DNA of 64,000 bases. Origin: Branchinecta lynchi. Its lineage: Eukaryota > Arthropoda > Branchiopoda > Anostraca > Branchinectidae. A model generated the notes under the pieces. It saw only the letters and a program-made list of their open reading frames with translations, was not told the origin of the DNA and ran no database searches. Every line of letters begins with the position of its first letter. Position 1 is the first letter of the stretch. Below are positions 22,990 to 33,322 of the stretch, in pieces. A program made the position numbers and the translations under genes. The stretch spans positions 17,432,055-17,496,054 of the forward strand of contig JAKZAP010000015.1 of assembly GCA_023053575.1 (NCBI GenBank). Direction: 5' to 3'.

Positions 22990-23470
22990 AATCGCTATCA
23001 TATGTACGACGTGTCTTAGAACAAGTGTCTTATGTGTCGTTAGTGTCTTATGTGCAAAAATACGGAACCTGATCCCAGATGAGCTGAGAGGTAGGAGCTC
23101 TCTTGCGTCATTTAAAAACAAAGTAAAAAATCATTTATTAGCATTACAGAAGAATAATTAAATAAGGTCTGATAAAAAAAATAAAAAAATAAAACAAAAT
23201 ATGCTTAAGAATAAAATAATAATAACATTTTTTTTTTTATGATGGGGTGGCTTCCCCAGGGGTAAGGTGCAGGAAGGTAATTGGTTAGTTTTTTTGTTTT
23301 TTTTTTGAGAGGCAAGGTTGTGTCTGAGAGTAGGAACAGTGACCACTCTGCGTATTATGTTTAAAATGTAATGATTGTGGTTCTCGGTGTCCAGAAATGG
23401 ACTGAGTGTTTTGGTTATGTATGATTTATTTTGTATTTGTTAATAAACCCATTGAACTTGAACTTGAACT
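22990..23470 (+). mobile_element. LINE 3' end, truncated
   Basis: A frame ending near 23159 reads NLIPDELRGRSSLASFKNKV then KNHLLAL, the (W)N.LP.ELR...S..SFK..L motif closing many LINE reverse transcriptases. About 300 bp of 3' UTR and a GAACTT-repeat tail (23454-23470) follow. Upstream homology is lost. Confidence 0.68.
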
Positions 23471-23492
23471 AGTTTTGCTTTGCTAACGTTTT

Positions 23493-23696
23493 ATGCAAAC
23501 ATTATTTATGCAAACAACTGCTTATTCTCAATCTAATCTTCGACTGCTGATCCACTTGAATCCACCGTCTGTGGTGGATCCCCATGAGGACGACACCAGA
23601 TTTTCGGTATCAAACATTCCTGTTCTCAGTACTAACCAATTCGATGAAGATTGGAAAGAAAAAATAAAAAAAATGCAAAATTTTAGCAATCGTTAA
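23493..23696 (+). CDS. candidate open frame, possible alternative first exon
   Basis: An ATG-initiated 67-codon frame lies in the intron upstream of the 30637 exon. It reads coding-like: a PPSVVDPHEDDTRFSVSN segment, then an acidic and lysine-rich end (FDEDWKEKIKKMQ). A weak donor (AATC|GTTAAC, GT near 23692) would leave phase 1, as the 30637 exon requires. No acceptor in frame precedes it, so it could only be a first exon. It starts about 20 bases after a LINE 3' tail. No family recognised. Confidence 0.22.
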   Translation: MQTLFMQTTAYSQSNLRLLIHLNPPSVVDPHEDDTRFSVSNIPVLSTNQFDEDWKEKIKKMQNFSNR

Positions 23697-23835
23697 CTGT
23701 TTGCAAGTTCATATCTCAAAATCAGAAATATTCCATTGTTCATTTTGCACAGATAAGTTTTACTGCTAATCGTAAGAATCGAGGAATCCCGGCATGACCG
23801 AATCATTGAAATGAATAAGCGATTAGCAAGAGCCA

Positions 23836-24004
23836 GGACCGTATCCAGGAATTTTTTTCGGGGAGGAGGGGGGGCTTTCGGGGGGAGGGGTTTATTGCCT
23901 GCTGGTCGGACAAAAAAGTACAAAAAACACTCGGATCAGAGGGAAAAGCCTATAAAAATCATTATTTGCATATGTTGCGGGGGGGGGGGTCAATCCCCTA
24001 TTCT
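23836..24004 (-). mobile_element. truncated poly-G hAT-like fragment
   Basis: Begins GGACCGTATCCAGGAATTTT with long G runs, the inverted form of the element at 579-763; the other end is cut off by the hammerhead element at 24005. Confidence 0.5.
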
Positions 24005-24235
24005 TTGAGCCCAAGCTGACTTTAAAACATGTATTCAAACAATGTTTACAACGGATACGTCAGCGATATTTCGGCCCTTCTTGGCAAGGGTGATTACCGG
24101 TTTGTTTCCTTCCCCGACGCTGACCCAGAAGATTGACAGCCTGACGAGGATCCTTGTCAAGAAGGGCCGAAATGTCGCTGACGAAGAATCTTAGCTGACA
24201 TATCCGTTGTAAACATTGTTTGAATATATTCAGTA
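24005..24235. mobile_element. hammerhead retroelement, inverted pair with a damaged left arm
   Basis: The left arm (minus, from TTCTTTGAGCCCAAGC) breaks off after helix II near 24092. The right arm carries an intact + hammerhead at 24131-24190 (CTGACGA at 24141; GAAA then TGTC; helix II shows a C-to-T change leaving a G-U pair). It interrupts the poly-G hAT-like fragment just to its left. Confidence 0.65.
24131..24190 (+). ncRNA. hammerhead ribozyme copy
   Basis: The core CTGACGA...GAAA is intact. Helix I is GATT/AATC plus CAGC/GCTG. Helix II retains pairing through a G-U pair. Helix III is ATGT instead of ATAT, so dimer pairing would use G-U. Confidence 0.65.
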
Positions 24236-24489
24236 TGTAAATAGTTGTGTAACTATATTCAGTTTTAACAAGGTTTGTAAGTTGAAGCTCATTAAAGGTC
24301 AATGTAAATATTATTTTGTTCGGAAAATTTGTTTAATGTGTAACATGTAGCCTATACGAGTCTCCGTGCGTTGGTGTAACTTCTGATTTTGAGTTTAGTT
24401 AGTATCCAGTCTTGGTAAATAATAGTGAACATAAAAGTAGTATTAGTCTGTCAGAATCTATATGACAACCGTCTTTAATGTTGAGTCTG

Positions 24490-25400
24490 GTGCCAAAGGT
24501 AAATCGCAAACCTCAAAAACTAAAATTTATTAAAGCACATCTCTTACTAGAAATGATCTTTTTTACGTTGCAATGGATCAAAAAATCGTTTGTCAAAATA
24601 CACTCGCGACGTGAAGTTAGCGATTTTCCTGTTAACGCTGTCGACACCCAGCAATTTTGGCTCTCCGACTCGATTACTGAACGCAAAGTATTTGAAAATT
24701 GAATGTGCCGTGGTTAAAGGACACCTGTATGAAGAGTACCAAGTATCATCCCTATCTGTATGACGTCCGTTCACATTGCCTGCAGAAAACCCAATCCAAA
24801 TACGAAATACCATTTCCAAGCTATGATTGTTGCTCCATTTTGCATCTGTCCTTATTTCACTACCGAGCAATTTTAGAAATGAACAAATGTCTCCAATCAA
24901 CCCTTCTTCTGGAAATAGTTTAACCAGATAAGCCCAAAACGTATATCTAGAAGAAATTCCAATACGATCCTGCCAGCGCTGTACAAGATTTGAATGAATT
25001 GCGCTTTTTGTCTTGGAGTCTGCATGTGCAAACCTCCGGAAACAATCATCCCTATTCTGAAAACGTCACGCTCAGGAGAAGAATGCTCTCCGTGTCCATG
25101 TCTCTAAATGCATTCTCCATGGTGTTTTCAAGTATGGTTTCATTGTTCAGGTGTCCTTTAAACGAGCCTAAAACAGAAGCTAGACCATATCATCAAATAC
25201 ATAAAACAGCCCTTCGAAGCTTAACCTGTCTTTGTGCTTTGCGTTGACTTGCAAAACTTCACGTGGCGGCAAAAGTGCTAAAACGTCGTTGGTACAAAAT
25301 GTAACAATGGCGAAAGGTGGGATTTCAGAAGCTTATATTTCCATAAAGGATCTAGGGATAATGTAAAAGAGATAATACACAAAAAGGATCCCTTCAAGAT
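24490..25400 (+). repeat. dispersed repeat family R1, copy 2 (with a central insertion)
   Basis: Left part 24490-24730 (CTCTTACTAGAAATGATCTT, GAAAATTGAATGTGCC) and right part 25240-25400 (AACAATGGCGAAAGGTGGG) match copies 1 and 3, separated by about 500 bp of unrelated sequence. Confidence 0.5.
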
Positions 25401-25990
25401 TTTTTTGAAGACCTTTTAAGAGTAACTTCTGCGAGGGGGTGGGGGCACGTAAAGTTCTGCACAGGGTTTAATACGCACCTAGTTTTACTGAGACTTCTAA
25501 TCAAAAAATCCGTTTCAACAGTGGTTTATTACTTGTAACTGTGTAGATACGCGCAGTCTGGTGGCTTTTTCAGATCGTAAACCGATTCATTAATCATTTA
25601 ACAGTCCATTCCAACTTGTTTTCTTACATTCGGTGTCTTGTTTTTCGCCATGTTGGAAGCAGAAAGCACTCCAAATGCTTGCAGAGAACAAGACAAAGCA
25701 ATCTTCTGCTAATATATCAACGTTTTTTATTAGCGAAACTTATGGTCTCCCGTTCGACTACTTAGCAAAGAACAAAGAACAAAGACCGTGTTCTGAATAA
25801 CTAGTACACACATTTGTTTATTTAATGCAGAACTTAAACCTGAACTGTTATACGATTGTCCTTCTTAGTAACCAGCGTAACTGCCAATCCTCCAATCTCG
25901 ATCTGCCTTTAACAGTTGTTTTCATTCGTAATGGCTTGGAATCTGGGCAAAGCCGGAAATGTAGCCAAAGTATTTTTGATTTCGAAAGTC
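25400..25990. other. no feature recognised
   Basis: No repeat match or coding frame seen. Confidence 0.45.
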
Positions 25991-25998
25991 GATTAGAG

Positions 25999-26296
25999 CA
26001 GAGGCTCCCAACCTTTTCCGTACCGCATACCCCTAAATCAAGGTTCCAAAAGGTTGCGTACCCCCTTTTCCAGAACTTGAAAACAACATTATTTATTATC
26101 ATACATGATGAGGCATGCATGGATAGGAAAATACAAAATTGAATACCAAATCAATAAGAAATTTTTGAGGCTGCTTTGTAGCCAAAATTTGCTATAAAAG
26201 ACGATCGGTGAGATTTTGAAACTACAGGCCAAACCGACCCTTGCAAGGGCCTTGCGTACCCCTTTGGGTACGCGTACCACCGGTTGGGAACCACTG
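25999..26296. mobile_element. hAT-type MITE with perfect 8-bp target duplication
   Basis: Ends CAGAGGCTCCCAACCTTTTC and GTACCACCGGTTGGGAACCACTG (the CAGTGGTTCCCAAC type seen in Charlie/ZBED-like hAT families), flanked by GATTAGAG at 25991-25998 and 26297-26304. Both ends match the longer relic at 27113-28251, so it is probably an internal-deletion derivative. Confidence 0.82.
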
Positions 26297-26329
26297 GATT
26301 AGAGATTCGACACATGCAATCGACCTCCG

Positions 26330-27000
26330 TTCAGACGGAGAAATCTTGACTCCGAGTTTTGTTTTTTTGCCGAAGAAGTAATCCGCCCGGAATCCGGTCT
26401 AAACCGGAAGTTTTCGGTCAAAACTAAAAAATTTGTTTTCGGAATTCAATTAGAGACATATGAAATTCAATACATGCTGAGCCCATATCTTAAGTTTGGA
26501 GAAGCCGGTCAAACGGACAAATTTGAAGTAAAAATCTTATCTGAAACCAAAGTGTCGGAAAAAGGGATAAGAGACATATCGGATCGGCGCATTTCACTTT
26601 CTTCTCTGACCGGACCGATAGGCTATACAGTCGGAATCCGGCAAAACCCCGCAATGTTGATGTTTTTTCTGATTACTTGATCGAAGAATTTAGAGTGTCA
26701 ATACTGTCAATAGTGTAAGATGGCATGTTGAACCGAACTTTATTTTTCTGCCTGGTTAATACTACGAATGGAATCCGATGAAAATTCAGATTTTAGCTAA
26801 TTATCGTGTTACGCCTTAATCGGGTGTTTGGAATTTCGACTTAGTGATAGGAATAAATGAAAATCGATATTTTTGCTTCGTTTTCGCTAGGTCGGCCGGA
26901 TTAAAAGTCCGGTGAAAATGGAAAATTAGTCGGCTGTGATAAGTTTTTTTGCCCAGCTGCCTATTTGCAGAAACATCATTTACGGTATAATATTACCGGG
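26330..27000 (+). repeat. diverged GGGATCCC-family array
   Basis: CCCGGAATCCGGTCTAAACCGGAAG at 26385 and CAGTCGGAATCCGGCAAAAC at 26630 recall the 137-bp units, but spacing and leader are no longer regular. Confidence 0.45.
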
Positions 27001-27250
27001 TAACTGATACCACCGTGTTCTGATGATGAAACCGAAAATTTCGGGAAGATCAAAACCTCCTTCTGGATCCGAATATTTTCTCAGGTTTCGACTGGCACTG
27101 GCAGTAATCTCGGCTAGACCAGAAATTCCGCACCGCGTGCCCCTAATCAAGGTTCGAAAAGGTTGCGCACCCCCTTTTTTCAGAACTTGAAAAGACGATA
27201 TTTATTATCATAAATAACCAGGTCATACGTGTGTAGAAATATATACAAAA

Positions 27251-27466
27251 TCAATCAGACACTTGAGGCTGCTTTGTAGCTAAAATTGTGTCAAATTTCG
27301 GCTCGACGCAATTAACGGCAATATTTGTTAGAGTCAGCCTGTTTCTATGCTTGGTTGTGTTGTTCTCCGTGCTTTCACCAAGCTGCATCGGACACATTTT
27401 CGTTAGTTTAATTCGCAACCTCAATGGCAATACCACTTGTAATGTCTTCGATTCTTCTTGAAGCAA
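27251..27466 (-). pseudogene. hAT transposase, C-terminal fragment
   Basis: A minus-strand frame of 71 codons contains STENNTTKHRNRLTLTNIAV followed by EPKFDTILATKQPQVSD and a stop. This matches the end of ZBED5/SCAND3-like hAT transposases, where a dimerisation segment with T(K)xRNRL is followed by P.(F/I)..L...KQ.Q.S. The catalytic region is missing, so it cannot be active. Confidence 0.62.
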
Positions 27467-27587
27467 TTTTGTTTGACACAGGAAAAGATTCTACGGCAGT
27501 AGACTAACCTTTTTGGCATCAACTTTATTTCATTGACTTTCACTAGGGCTTATAATCAATAGGTGTCACGCACGTAAATATTCTTTG

Positions 27588-27745
27588 AGCCCAAGCTGGC
27601 TTTGAAACATTTATTCAAACAATGTTTGCAACGGATACGTCAGCTATGATTTTTCATCAGCGATATTTCGGCCCTTCTTGGCAAGGGTTCTCGTCAGGCT
27701 GTCAATCTTCTGGTTCAACTTCGGGGAAGGAAACAAACCTGTAAT
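27588..27745 (-). mobile_element. hammerhead retroelement, single unit, minus strand
   Basis: A single-arm copy runs from ATTCTTTGAGCCCAAGC to the GGGGAAGGAAACAAACC end. Its hammerhead is at 27648-27707 (minus), with intact CTGACGA and GAAA. It is inserted inside the hAT relic 27113-28251, so it is younger than that element. Confidence 0.65.
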
Positions 27746-28347
27746 AAATAACTGAAGCTTCTACCGACTATAAATATCTTATTAAAGTAAATTATCTTCA
27801 AATACCACTATAAAGAAAAAACTAGTCCTCAGATTTAATTTTTGACAACGACGCTGTTTTTGCTGCACGATTGGGGCGATGACAGGAAAGGGTTTTTTCT
27901 GCATTTTGATCAACTTCGGTTTTTTCATTAATAAGGGGCTGAAAACCAAACGCACGGTTTGGCAACACCCTTCCCCTTAAAGTGGTCGGCCATACGGTTA
28001 AAAAGAAATGAGTCGCACAAAGCACCGCGATTTTTCGTAGAAACACTTATTTTTTTTAAAAGCAGTTGACCAGCCAGTCAGTAAAAATTCCTTGCCCCTC
28101 AAATTTTTTTTTGCTAGTGATGCCTCTGCTGGCAATATTAAGCTTTCGTGAGTGAGGCGAGATTTTGAAGCTACAGACTAAATCGATGTTGGTACCTTCG
28201 CGTACCCCGTTGGGTACGCGTACCACCGGTTGGGAACCACTGGTCTCGATGAATAAGTCCAAAATCAATATTCCTAAATATTCTTTGAGCCCAAGCTGAC
28301 TTTGAAACATTTATTCAAACAATGTTTACAACGGATACGTCAGCTAT

Positions 28348-28407
28348 GATTCTTCATCAGCGATATTTCGGCCCTTCTTGGCAAGGGTCCTCGTCAGGCT
28401 GTCAATC
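28348..28407 (-). ncRNA. hammerhead ribozyme copy
   Basis: On the minus strand the full 60-nt motif is present, including CTGACGA, the helix II hairpin, GAAA and ATATC. Confidence 0.72.
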
Positions 28408-28462
28408 TTCTGGTTCAACTTCGGGGAAGGAAACAAGGATTACAGGTTTGTTTCCACCAGAA

Positions 28463-28522
28463 GATTGACAGCCTGACGAGGACCCTTGCCAAGAAGGGCC
28501 GAAATATCGCTGATGAAGAATC
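28463..28522 (+). ncRNA. hammerhead ribozyme copy
   Basis: CTGACGA at 28473-28479, GAAA at 28501-28504, TATC with predicted cut after 28508, and helix I GATT/AATC and CAGC/GCTG are all intact. Confidence 0.75.
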
Positions 28523-29229
28523 ATAGCTGACGTATCCGTTGTAAACATTGTTTGAATAAATCAATATTCCTAATTGGGGATCCCATTGAAACCTTTGTTC
28601 TTGTTTTAAGTAGCAACTTGAGCTGAGCTGCTGCACTAGCGAAACTGGAACGACATGCTGTCCAGTTAACCTCTAGAGATGGACAGGAAAGCTGCTAAGC
28701 ACCTGTCAGATAGTTAATCTGGCAACATTCTGCACTGCCCACAATCGTGAAAATAAGCTGTGTCTGCTATTATTCTCTTTTTGATGAATCTCCACAAATC
28801 AAAATGCATAATGTTTTGAAATCACAATAAAGGCCGTTAGGCTTAAGAAATACAGGATATAAGAAATGGACAACTTTTTATTTGCAGGCGAGTCCAAACA
28901 TGTTTCCTTTTTTTTAAATCAATCAACTGCAAGGTGGAAGATTGGAAGGTCATTAGCATGGAATCCAATAGAAAAAAAAGAAAAAAACAAGCAGCTTGGG
29001 GCTACCCACTCACGACACCTGTTGTACACCCTTTCTCGACACCGGCTTGCACCTGCCGAAACAAGGGATTCTGGCACCGGTGCCGGTTATAAATTAAGCG
29101 ATTCATTTCAAACGCTTCTGATCAAGCTGATTTTAATGTTCTAACACCGGGCACTTGCTGTATAATAAATTAGGAGTGTCTAGCCCCTTAACAAGCAGTA
29201 ACTACTACGGCACGCCTACTGTACTGAAA

Positions 29230-29450
29230 CGCCAGTTAAGCCCCGTTCACAAGTATAGCCAAGCCCAGATGTCTAGTCACGTGCCTATCATCACCGTTCA
29301 CACCCAGGCCTAGGCACAGATTTTAGGCCAGGCACGGAGTTCCAGGCTCTAGAACTAGGTGCCTGGCTACGCCTCAGCACGTGCCTGGCTACCCCTGAGC
29401 ACGTGCCTACGCATATGTGCTTGGCTAAGCATGCTTGTAAACGTGGCTTT
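29230..29450. repeat. GTGCCTGGCTA-rich repeat
   Basis: Tandem variants of CACGTGCCTGGCTAC with complementary GCCAGGCAC phrases in one 200-bp stretch starting CCCCGTTCACA. A related piece lies at 63250-63370 (CGTTCACACGCATGCCTGGC). Confidence 0.45.
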
Positions 29451-29640
29451 AGGCAATAACATCGAACTAGTAGAAGGGGGTGAATTTACTAGACGTGTAC
29501 GGGCCGGCAGCAAAAGATGGCGTAAATATAGTGTTACAACACCGTTGATTTCCACCCCGATGAAAAATTTATCTCAAAATAGTACTATGAATTAGTACAA
29601 AAGTTGCGTGCAGTACTACGATACTAGTACATGCTTCTAC

Positions 29641-29811
29641 CGATTACAGGTTTGTTTCTTTCCCCGAAGTTGAACAAGAGGACTGAAAGCCTGACGAGGA
29701 CCCTTGCCAAGAAGGGCCGAAATATCGCTTATGAAGAATCTTAGCTGATGTATCCGTTGAAAACATTGCTGGAATAAATGTTTCAAAGTCAGCTTGGGCT
29801 TAAAGAATATT
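29641..29811 (+). mobile_element. single-unit hammerhead retroelement with 13-bp target duplication
   Basis: A complete 171-bp single copy is bounded by TACATGCTTCTAC at 29628-29640 and 29812-29824. It defines the unit from CGATTACAGGTTTGTTTC to the CTTAAAGAATATT end. It shows that one arm alone can be mobilised. Confidence 0.78.
29681..29740 (+). ncRNA. hammerhead ribozyme copy with compensatory helix I change
   Basis: CTGACGA is at 29691-29697 and GAAA/TATC are intact. The proximal helix I strands are AAGC and GCTT instead of CAGC and GCTG, a paired double change that keeps the helix. Confidence 0.75.
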
Positions 29812-29884
29812 TACATGCTTCTACTTCAAGGCTACCGTGTTACTGCATACTACTATATGCTAGCATTAGCAAGACTGGATGCTA

Positions 29885-30099
29885 CAGTAGAGGTATGCTT
29901 ATGTGAACGTTTGTTGACAGTGGACTTTGCCATTTTCATGCACTTTCTGTGTCTAAAGCTAACTACCAGTTAGCTAAAGTAGGTAATTAAGGGCAGCGGA
30001 AAACACCTGTAAAGCTTTTTAGGATCTTCATTCTACCATTTAGCCGGAAACTGCACTGTTCACATTAAACCAACTGTTCACATAAGCATACCTCTACTG
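29885..30099. mobile_element. inverted-repeat MITE, 215 bp
   Basis: CAGTAGAGGTATGCTTATGT at the left and its exact complement ACATAAGCATACCTCTACTG at the right, with an internal spacer. GCAAGACTGGATGCTAC outside the left end reappears as GCAAGACAGGATGCTAC outside the right end. Confidence 0.55.
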
Positions 30100-30636
30100 A
30101 ACTATGGCAAGACAGGATGCTACTGGATACTACTACATAAGATTGGACCAGTCTGAGGTACATGACAGTATTCTTTGCTATTACATAGTATTACATGCAA
30201 CGTTATCGTACTACTACCATACTACTACGCAAGCTACAAATTTTTCATCGGGACGGTCGGGTTAAACTTTGAAATTTGAACACATTTGTGTTCATTGATC
30301 TGACAAAGTCCAAAACACGCCAGTAAACCCTGGGAAAGAGCGAGAAACGTCGCCCGAACGATAGCTCAGATTCTGTCTCAACCAATCAATGGACCTAAAT
30401 TTACGTACATTTGTTTTTTCTTTAGGAAGAGTCGGTAACGTTGAAACAGCTAATGGAAAAAAAAAATCATGCGCCCGGGGGGAGGATGCGGAGTCGCAGG
30501 AATTTCAAATACGGAAGATTTATCAAGAAATTTTAAACTAAAAATGGTTAAATAGGGAGAAAAATAGGGAGCCTGGGTCTTCCGCTGGCGCCCTTGAGCA
30601 TTCTTCTACACAAAATAAACTTTTCTTGTCTCTTAG

Positions 30637-30857
30637 ATCAAGAAACTCCACCGTCTTCAAGTGAAAGCGATTCCAGTCCGTCACCCCTTCCAGAAAGAAT
30701 CCAGGAGATTCAATCTCGCCGACCAACGTCATACTCTACGTTTTGCCATGAAATTGAAGGTTCAAGGACCCCTGTCGAAAAACCGAAGGTCTCTAAGGTC
30801 ATCATACCCTTGAAAAATCCTAACCCATTAATTTTGAAGTCGAAGATCACCCCTGGG
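30637..30857 (+). CDS. CREB3L: CREB3-like bZIP factor, internal Ser/Pro-rich exon
   Basis: The exon follows a good acceptor (TTTTCTTGTCTCTTAG, AG at 30635-30636) and ends at a near-consensus donor (GGG|GTAAGT, GT at 30858). It has 221 nt: two bases finishing a split codon, then 73 codons ending in phase 0. The peptide starts QETPPSSSESDSSPSPLPER, resembling the TPPSS..SDS motif between activation domain and bZIP of CREB3L1/CREB3L2, and continues with a Lys/Pro-rich stretch (VEKPKVSKVIIPLKNPNPL). Its phase-0 end joins the phase-0 start of the 36459 exon exactly, across a 5.6-kb intron. In CREB3-family proteins this region links the acidic activation domain to the DNA-binding domain. Assignment rests on the motif, strand, order and phase match rather than on strong sequence identity. 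Confidence 0.75.
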
Positions 30858-30920
30858 GTAAGTAAATGAGTCTATTTGGTGAATAGCTTGCAATGTTTCA
30901 TAAACTGAAAAAGATAAACA

Positions 30921-31361
30921 TTCAAAGTTTAACTGAAAAGGTAACTTTTTTTATGCTATTTAATTTAATTCACTGAATTATTTGTATTGTGTTAGGGATT
31001 TTCTTGATTTTTCACTGTCTGCTCTAATGTGGGGTTCAGAATACCTATGACCGTCTTTACAGCGCGAAGCTCTACGTAGAAAATTTGAATCTCAGTACAA
31101 ACCTGGCTTTTGAGTTGTCAAAAGTGAGCTTGGTGAAGTCGAGCTCAATGCGTACGTGAACACATATTTTTCACAAATCGTTTTCGTCAAGCATACAACA
31201 CAGATACAAGCGCATAGAGGTACTGCAAATCCAGCAGAGGAAGTCTACTGTATAAAAATTGATTATTGGTAAACAGCGGAGCAAAGACGTAAAGTATTTT
31301 CATCGGGCCTTCGAGCATATTTAAGTGAATATGTAATGGGTAACTAGATTGTCCTCTCATG
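30921..31361 (+). mobile_element. TTAA-family MITE, worn ends
   Basis: Left end TTCAAAGTTTAACTGAAAAG; the interior matches 4310-4763 and 38816-39235; the right terminus is no longer clear. It lies in the intron after the 30637-30857 exon. Confidence 0.6.
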
Positions 31362-31429
31362 GTGGGTTTACACACTGCGTAAAATCCGAGCGTATTTTAC
31401 GCATGTTTTGAGCTTGAAAAGATTTACTA

Positions 31430-31668
31430 CACTGTCAGAAGTTACATAACAACAACAGAAGGATGCGCGGTTTCGACAAATAACACTTTGGGATGTTATC
31501 TGTTATGTTTCTTTCGTTCCCGTTAGTATTTTTACCAATCGAAGGTGTTGTTGGAGATCTAGGCACGAAATAGTGTAAACTTAATTGATCATAACACCTT
31601 ATTTCTAAGTGAAAAGGTGCTATTCTTGAAAGTGTTATACGCTATCTGTTATAAAACTTCTGACAGTG
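31430..31668. mobile_element. TA-type MITE (CACTGTCAG family), copy 1
   Basis: Ends CACTGTCAGAAGTTACATAA and AAAACTTCTGACAGTG; subterminal GGATGCGCGGTTT and TAACACTTTGGGATG. TA precedes the left end; the right flank is CT. Confidence 0.65.
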
Positions 31669-31720
31669 CTTTGTTGGTCACTTTTGCCGCTGTGTCACCA
31701 TATCTCAGCTTAATGTTCTA

Positions 31721-32078
31721 CACTGTCAGAAGTTTCATAGCAGATAAAACGAGGATGCGCGGTTTAAACAGATAATGCGTAACAGATAACACTTCGGGTG
31801 TTATATGTTGTATTTCAAAATGCTATGCATAATAAGCGTTACCATCAGGAAGAATCGAAAAACCGCCAAAAAGAATCTGCTGAGTTTTGCGACATCATGA
31901 GATAAGGAATAAAGTTAGTAGATTCTTTTTTGGCTCTTCCTAACAAAGCTTGTTACGCTTAACATTTCATGCATAATGTTTTCAAACACAACAGATAACA
32001 TCCGAAGTGTTATCAGTTACGCAATATCTGTTGAAACCGCGCATCCTCGTGTTATCTGTTATGAAACTTCAGACAGTG
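31721..32078. mobile_element. TA-type MITE (CACTGTCAG family), copy 2
   Basis: TA on both sides (31719-31720, 32079-32080). The arms are long: CACTGTCAGAAGTTTCATAG inward to ACGAGGATGCGCGGTTT, mirrored at the right by AAACCGCGCATCCTCGTG. It lies about 50 bp from copy 1. Confidence 0.72.
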
Positions 32079-32431
32079 TATAAACTATTTAATAGACTCG
32101 TGTATACTTGGGGTAATAACATGCCTGAAATCAATTCGGTCGGGTAAATGAAGTTGTAATTTTTCGCATCGGCGGTTTTGAAAGGAGCAGCAAATGATTT
32201 GAGGCAGGGTGCTCCATTAATACTATATTATTCTGTCGTTCACCACAAAATACTTACCGGTTCAGTGAGTGCCCTAAACTATGAATGCGATTTTCTTAGT
32301 AGAAGTAAGGGACCACAATAATCTCAACTTATATTGATAAAATCTAAAACATCTTCGAAAGTTTACTCCTCCCTTTCAACTGAAAAAACGCAGGATTAAA
32401 TTCAGTCGCTCACCGATTATACATATGTTTA

Positions 32432-32661
32432 CAATGTAAAAAAAAATCTTGTAGTATTTGCAACTGGGATTAATCTTATCTCAGTAGAGATAAGATTAAC
32501 CCCAATAGCAAATACTACAGTTAACTTTACTGCTGGAGACACATTGTTGTTGTACCATAGTGTCGTTCTTTTGTTATTTATATGTTAGTTTATGCCGAAA
32601 GCTGAATTAAAAAGTTAATAATAATAATAAATAATGATTATTCGGAGAAACTTTTACAGTG
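32432..32661. mobile_element. TA-type MITE (CACTGTA family) with internal insertion
   Basis: Ends CAATGTAAAA and TTTTACAGTG, each with TA outside; the ACTGGGATTAATCTTATCTC palindrome is present. About 100 bp ending in an AAT repeat (32535-32640) is inserted before the right end. Confidence 0.6.
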
Positions 32662-32857
32662 TATAGTTGGAAAAATAATTGTTGTGTGCTTATTATCGTT
32701 TTCTGTACTAGACCTATTGGTTGTGTTATAACAAATACAATTTTTTCTTTTTTCCTTCTCTCCTTTTTATTAGTGCTTCATCTTTGCCGTTTTGGTGTTG
32801 TGATGGTGTATAAGAATGTGTAAAGAATGTATAACTGTTAATGATGCTGTTATGTTC

Positions 32858-33322
32858 TTAAACTTTAACCGGAATGGGCCAAGACAGAACACTCTAGTTA
32901 CCGCTCACTTTCACCTAAAGAGGCTTCAAGACCCGATGAAAATGCGTTACTTCACTGCTCCGCTATTCACGAATAATCAATTTTCAAATAGTGGAATTTC
33001 CTTGTCGGGTTGTTAGTACCTCTATGCACTTGTAAGTGTGCTGTACGCTTGACAAAAAAAGATTTACGAAATAGAAGTTTTTTCGCAGTGAGTTATCGTC
33101 CGTAAGCTGATCACTGACCACTGGAAAGCCGCATTTGTCTTGAGATTCATATTTTCCGCGTCATAATAGAATTTTGCGCTGCGAGGACGGATGTAGCCTA
33201 CATATTCTGACCGTCATACTAGAACAAATAGTAAACAAACAAAAAATTGAGACACAATCCAAATATGCGATGTGTTTAGTTAAATGATACAAAAATAAGT
33301 TGACTTTTCTGTTAAACTTTAA
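32858..33322 (-). mobile_element. TTAA-ended MITE, complete
   Basis: TTAA at both limits (32858-32861, 33319-33322). The right end TTCTGTTAAACTTTAA is intact; the left end TTAAACTTTAACCGGAA is diverged. Confidence 0.65.

Larger units (their letters stand above)
27113..28244 (-). mobile_element. hAT transposon relic (Charlie/ZBED-like)
   Basis: The right end (GGTACGCGTACCACCGGTTG, GGAACCACTG) and left subterminal sequence (ATCAAGGTTCGAAAAGGTTG) match the MITE 25999-26296, but the interior is longer and retains transposase sequence. A single hammerhead unit (27588-27745) is inserted in it. The left terminus is decayed and no clear target duplication is left. Confidence 0.68.
28278..28557. mobile_element. 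inverted-pair hammerhead retroelement with 16-bp target duplication
   Basis: The left arm is minus (hammerhead 28348-28407) and the right arm plus (hammerhead 28463-28522), with almost no spacer. Direct repeats AAATCAATATTCCTAA at 28262-28277 and 28558-28573 flank it. The right arm stops short of the usual terminus, at TTTGAAT, while the left arm is full. Both ribozyme cores are intact. Confidence 0.75.
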
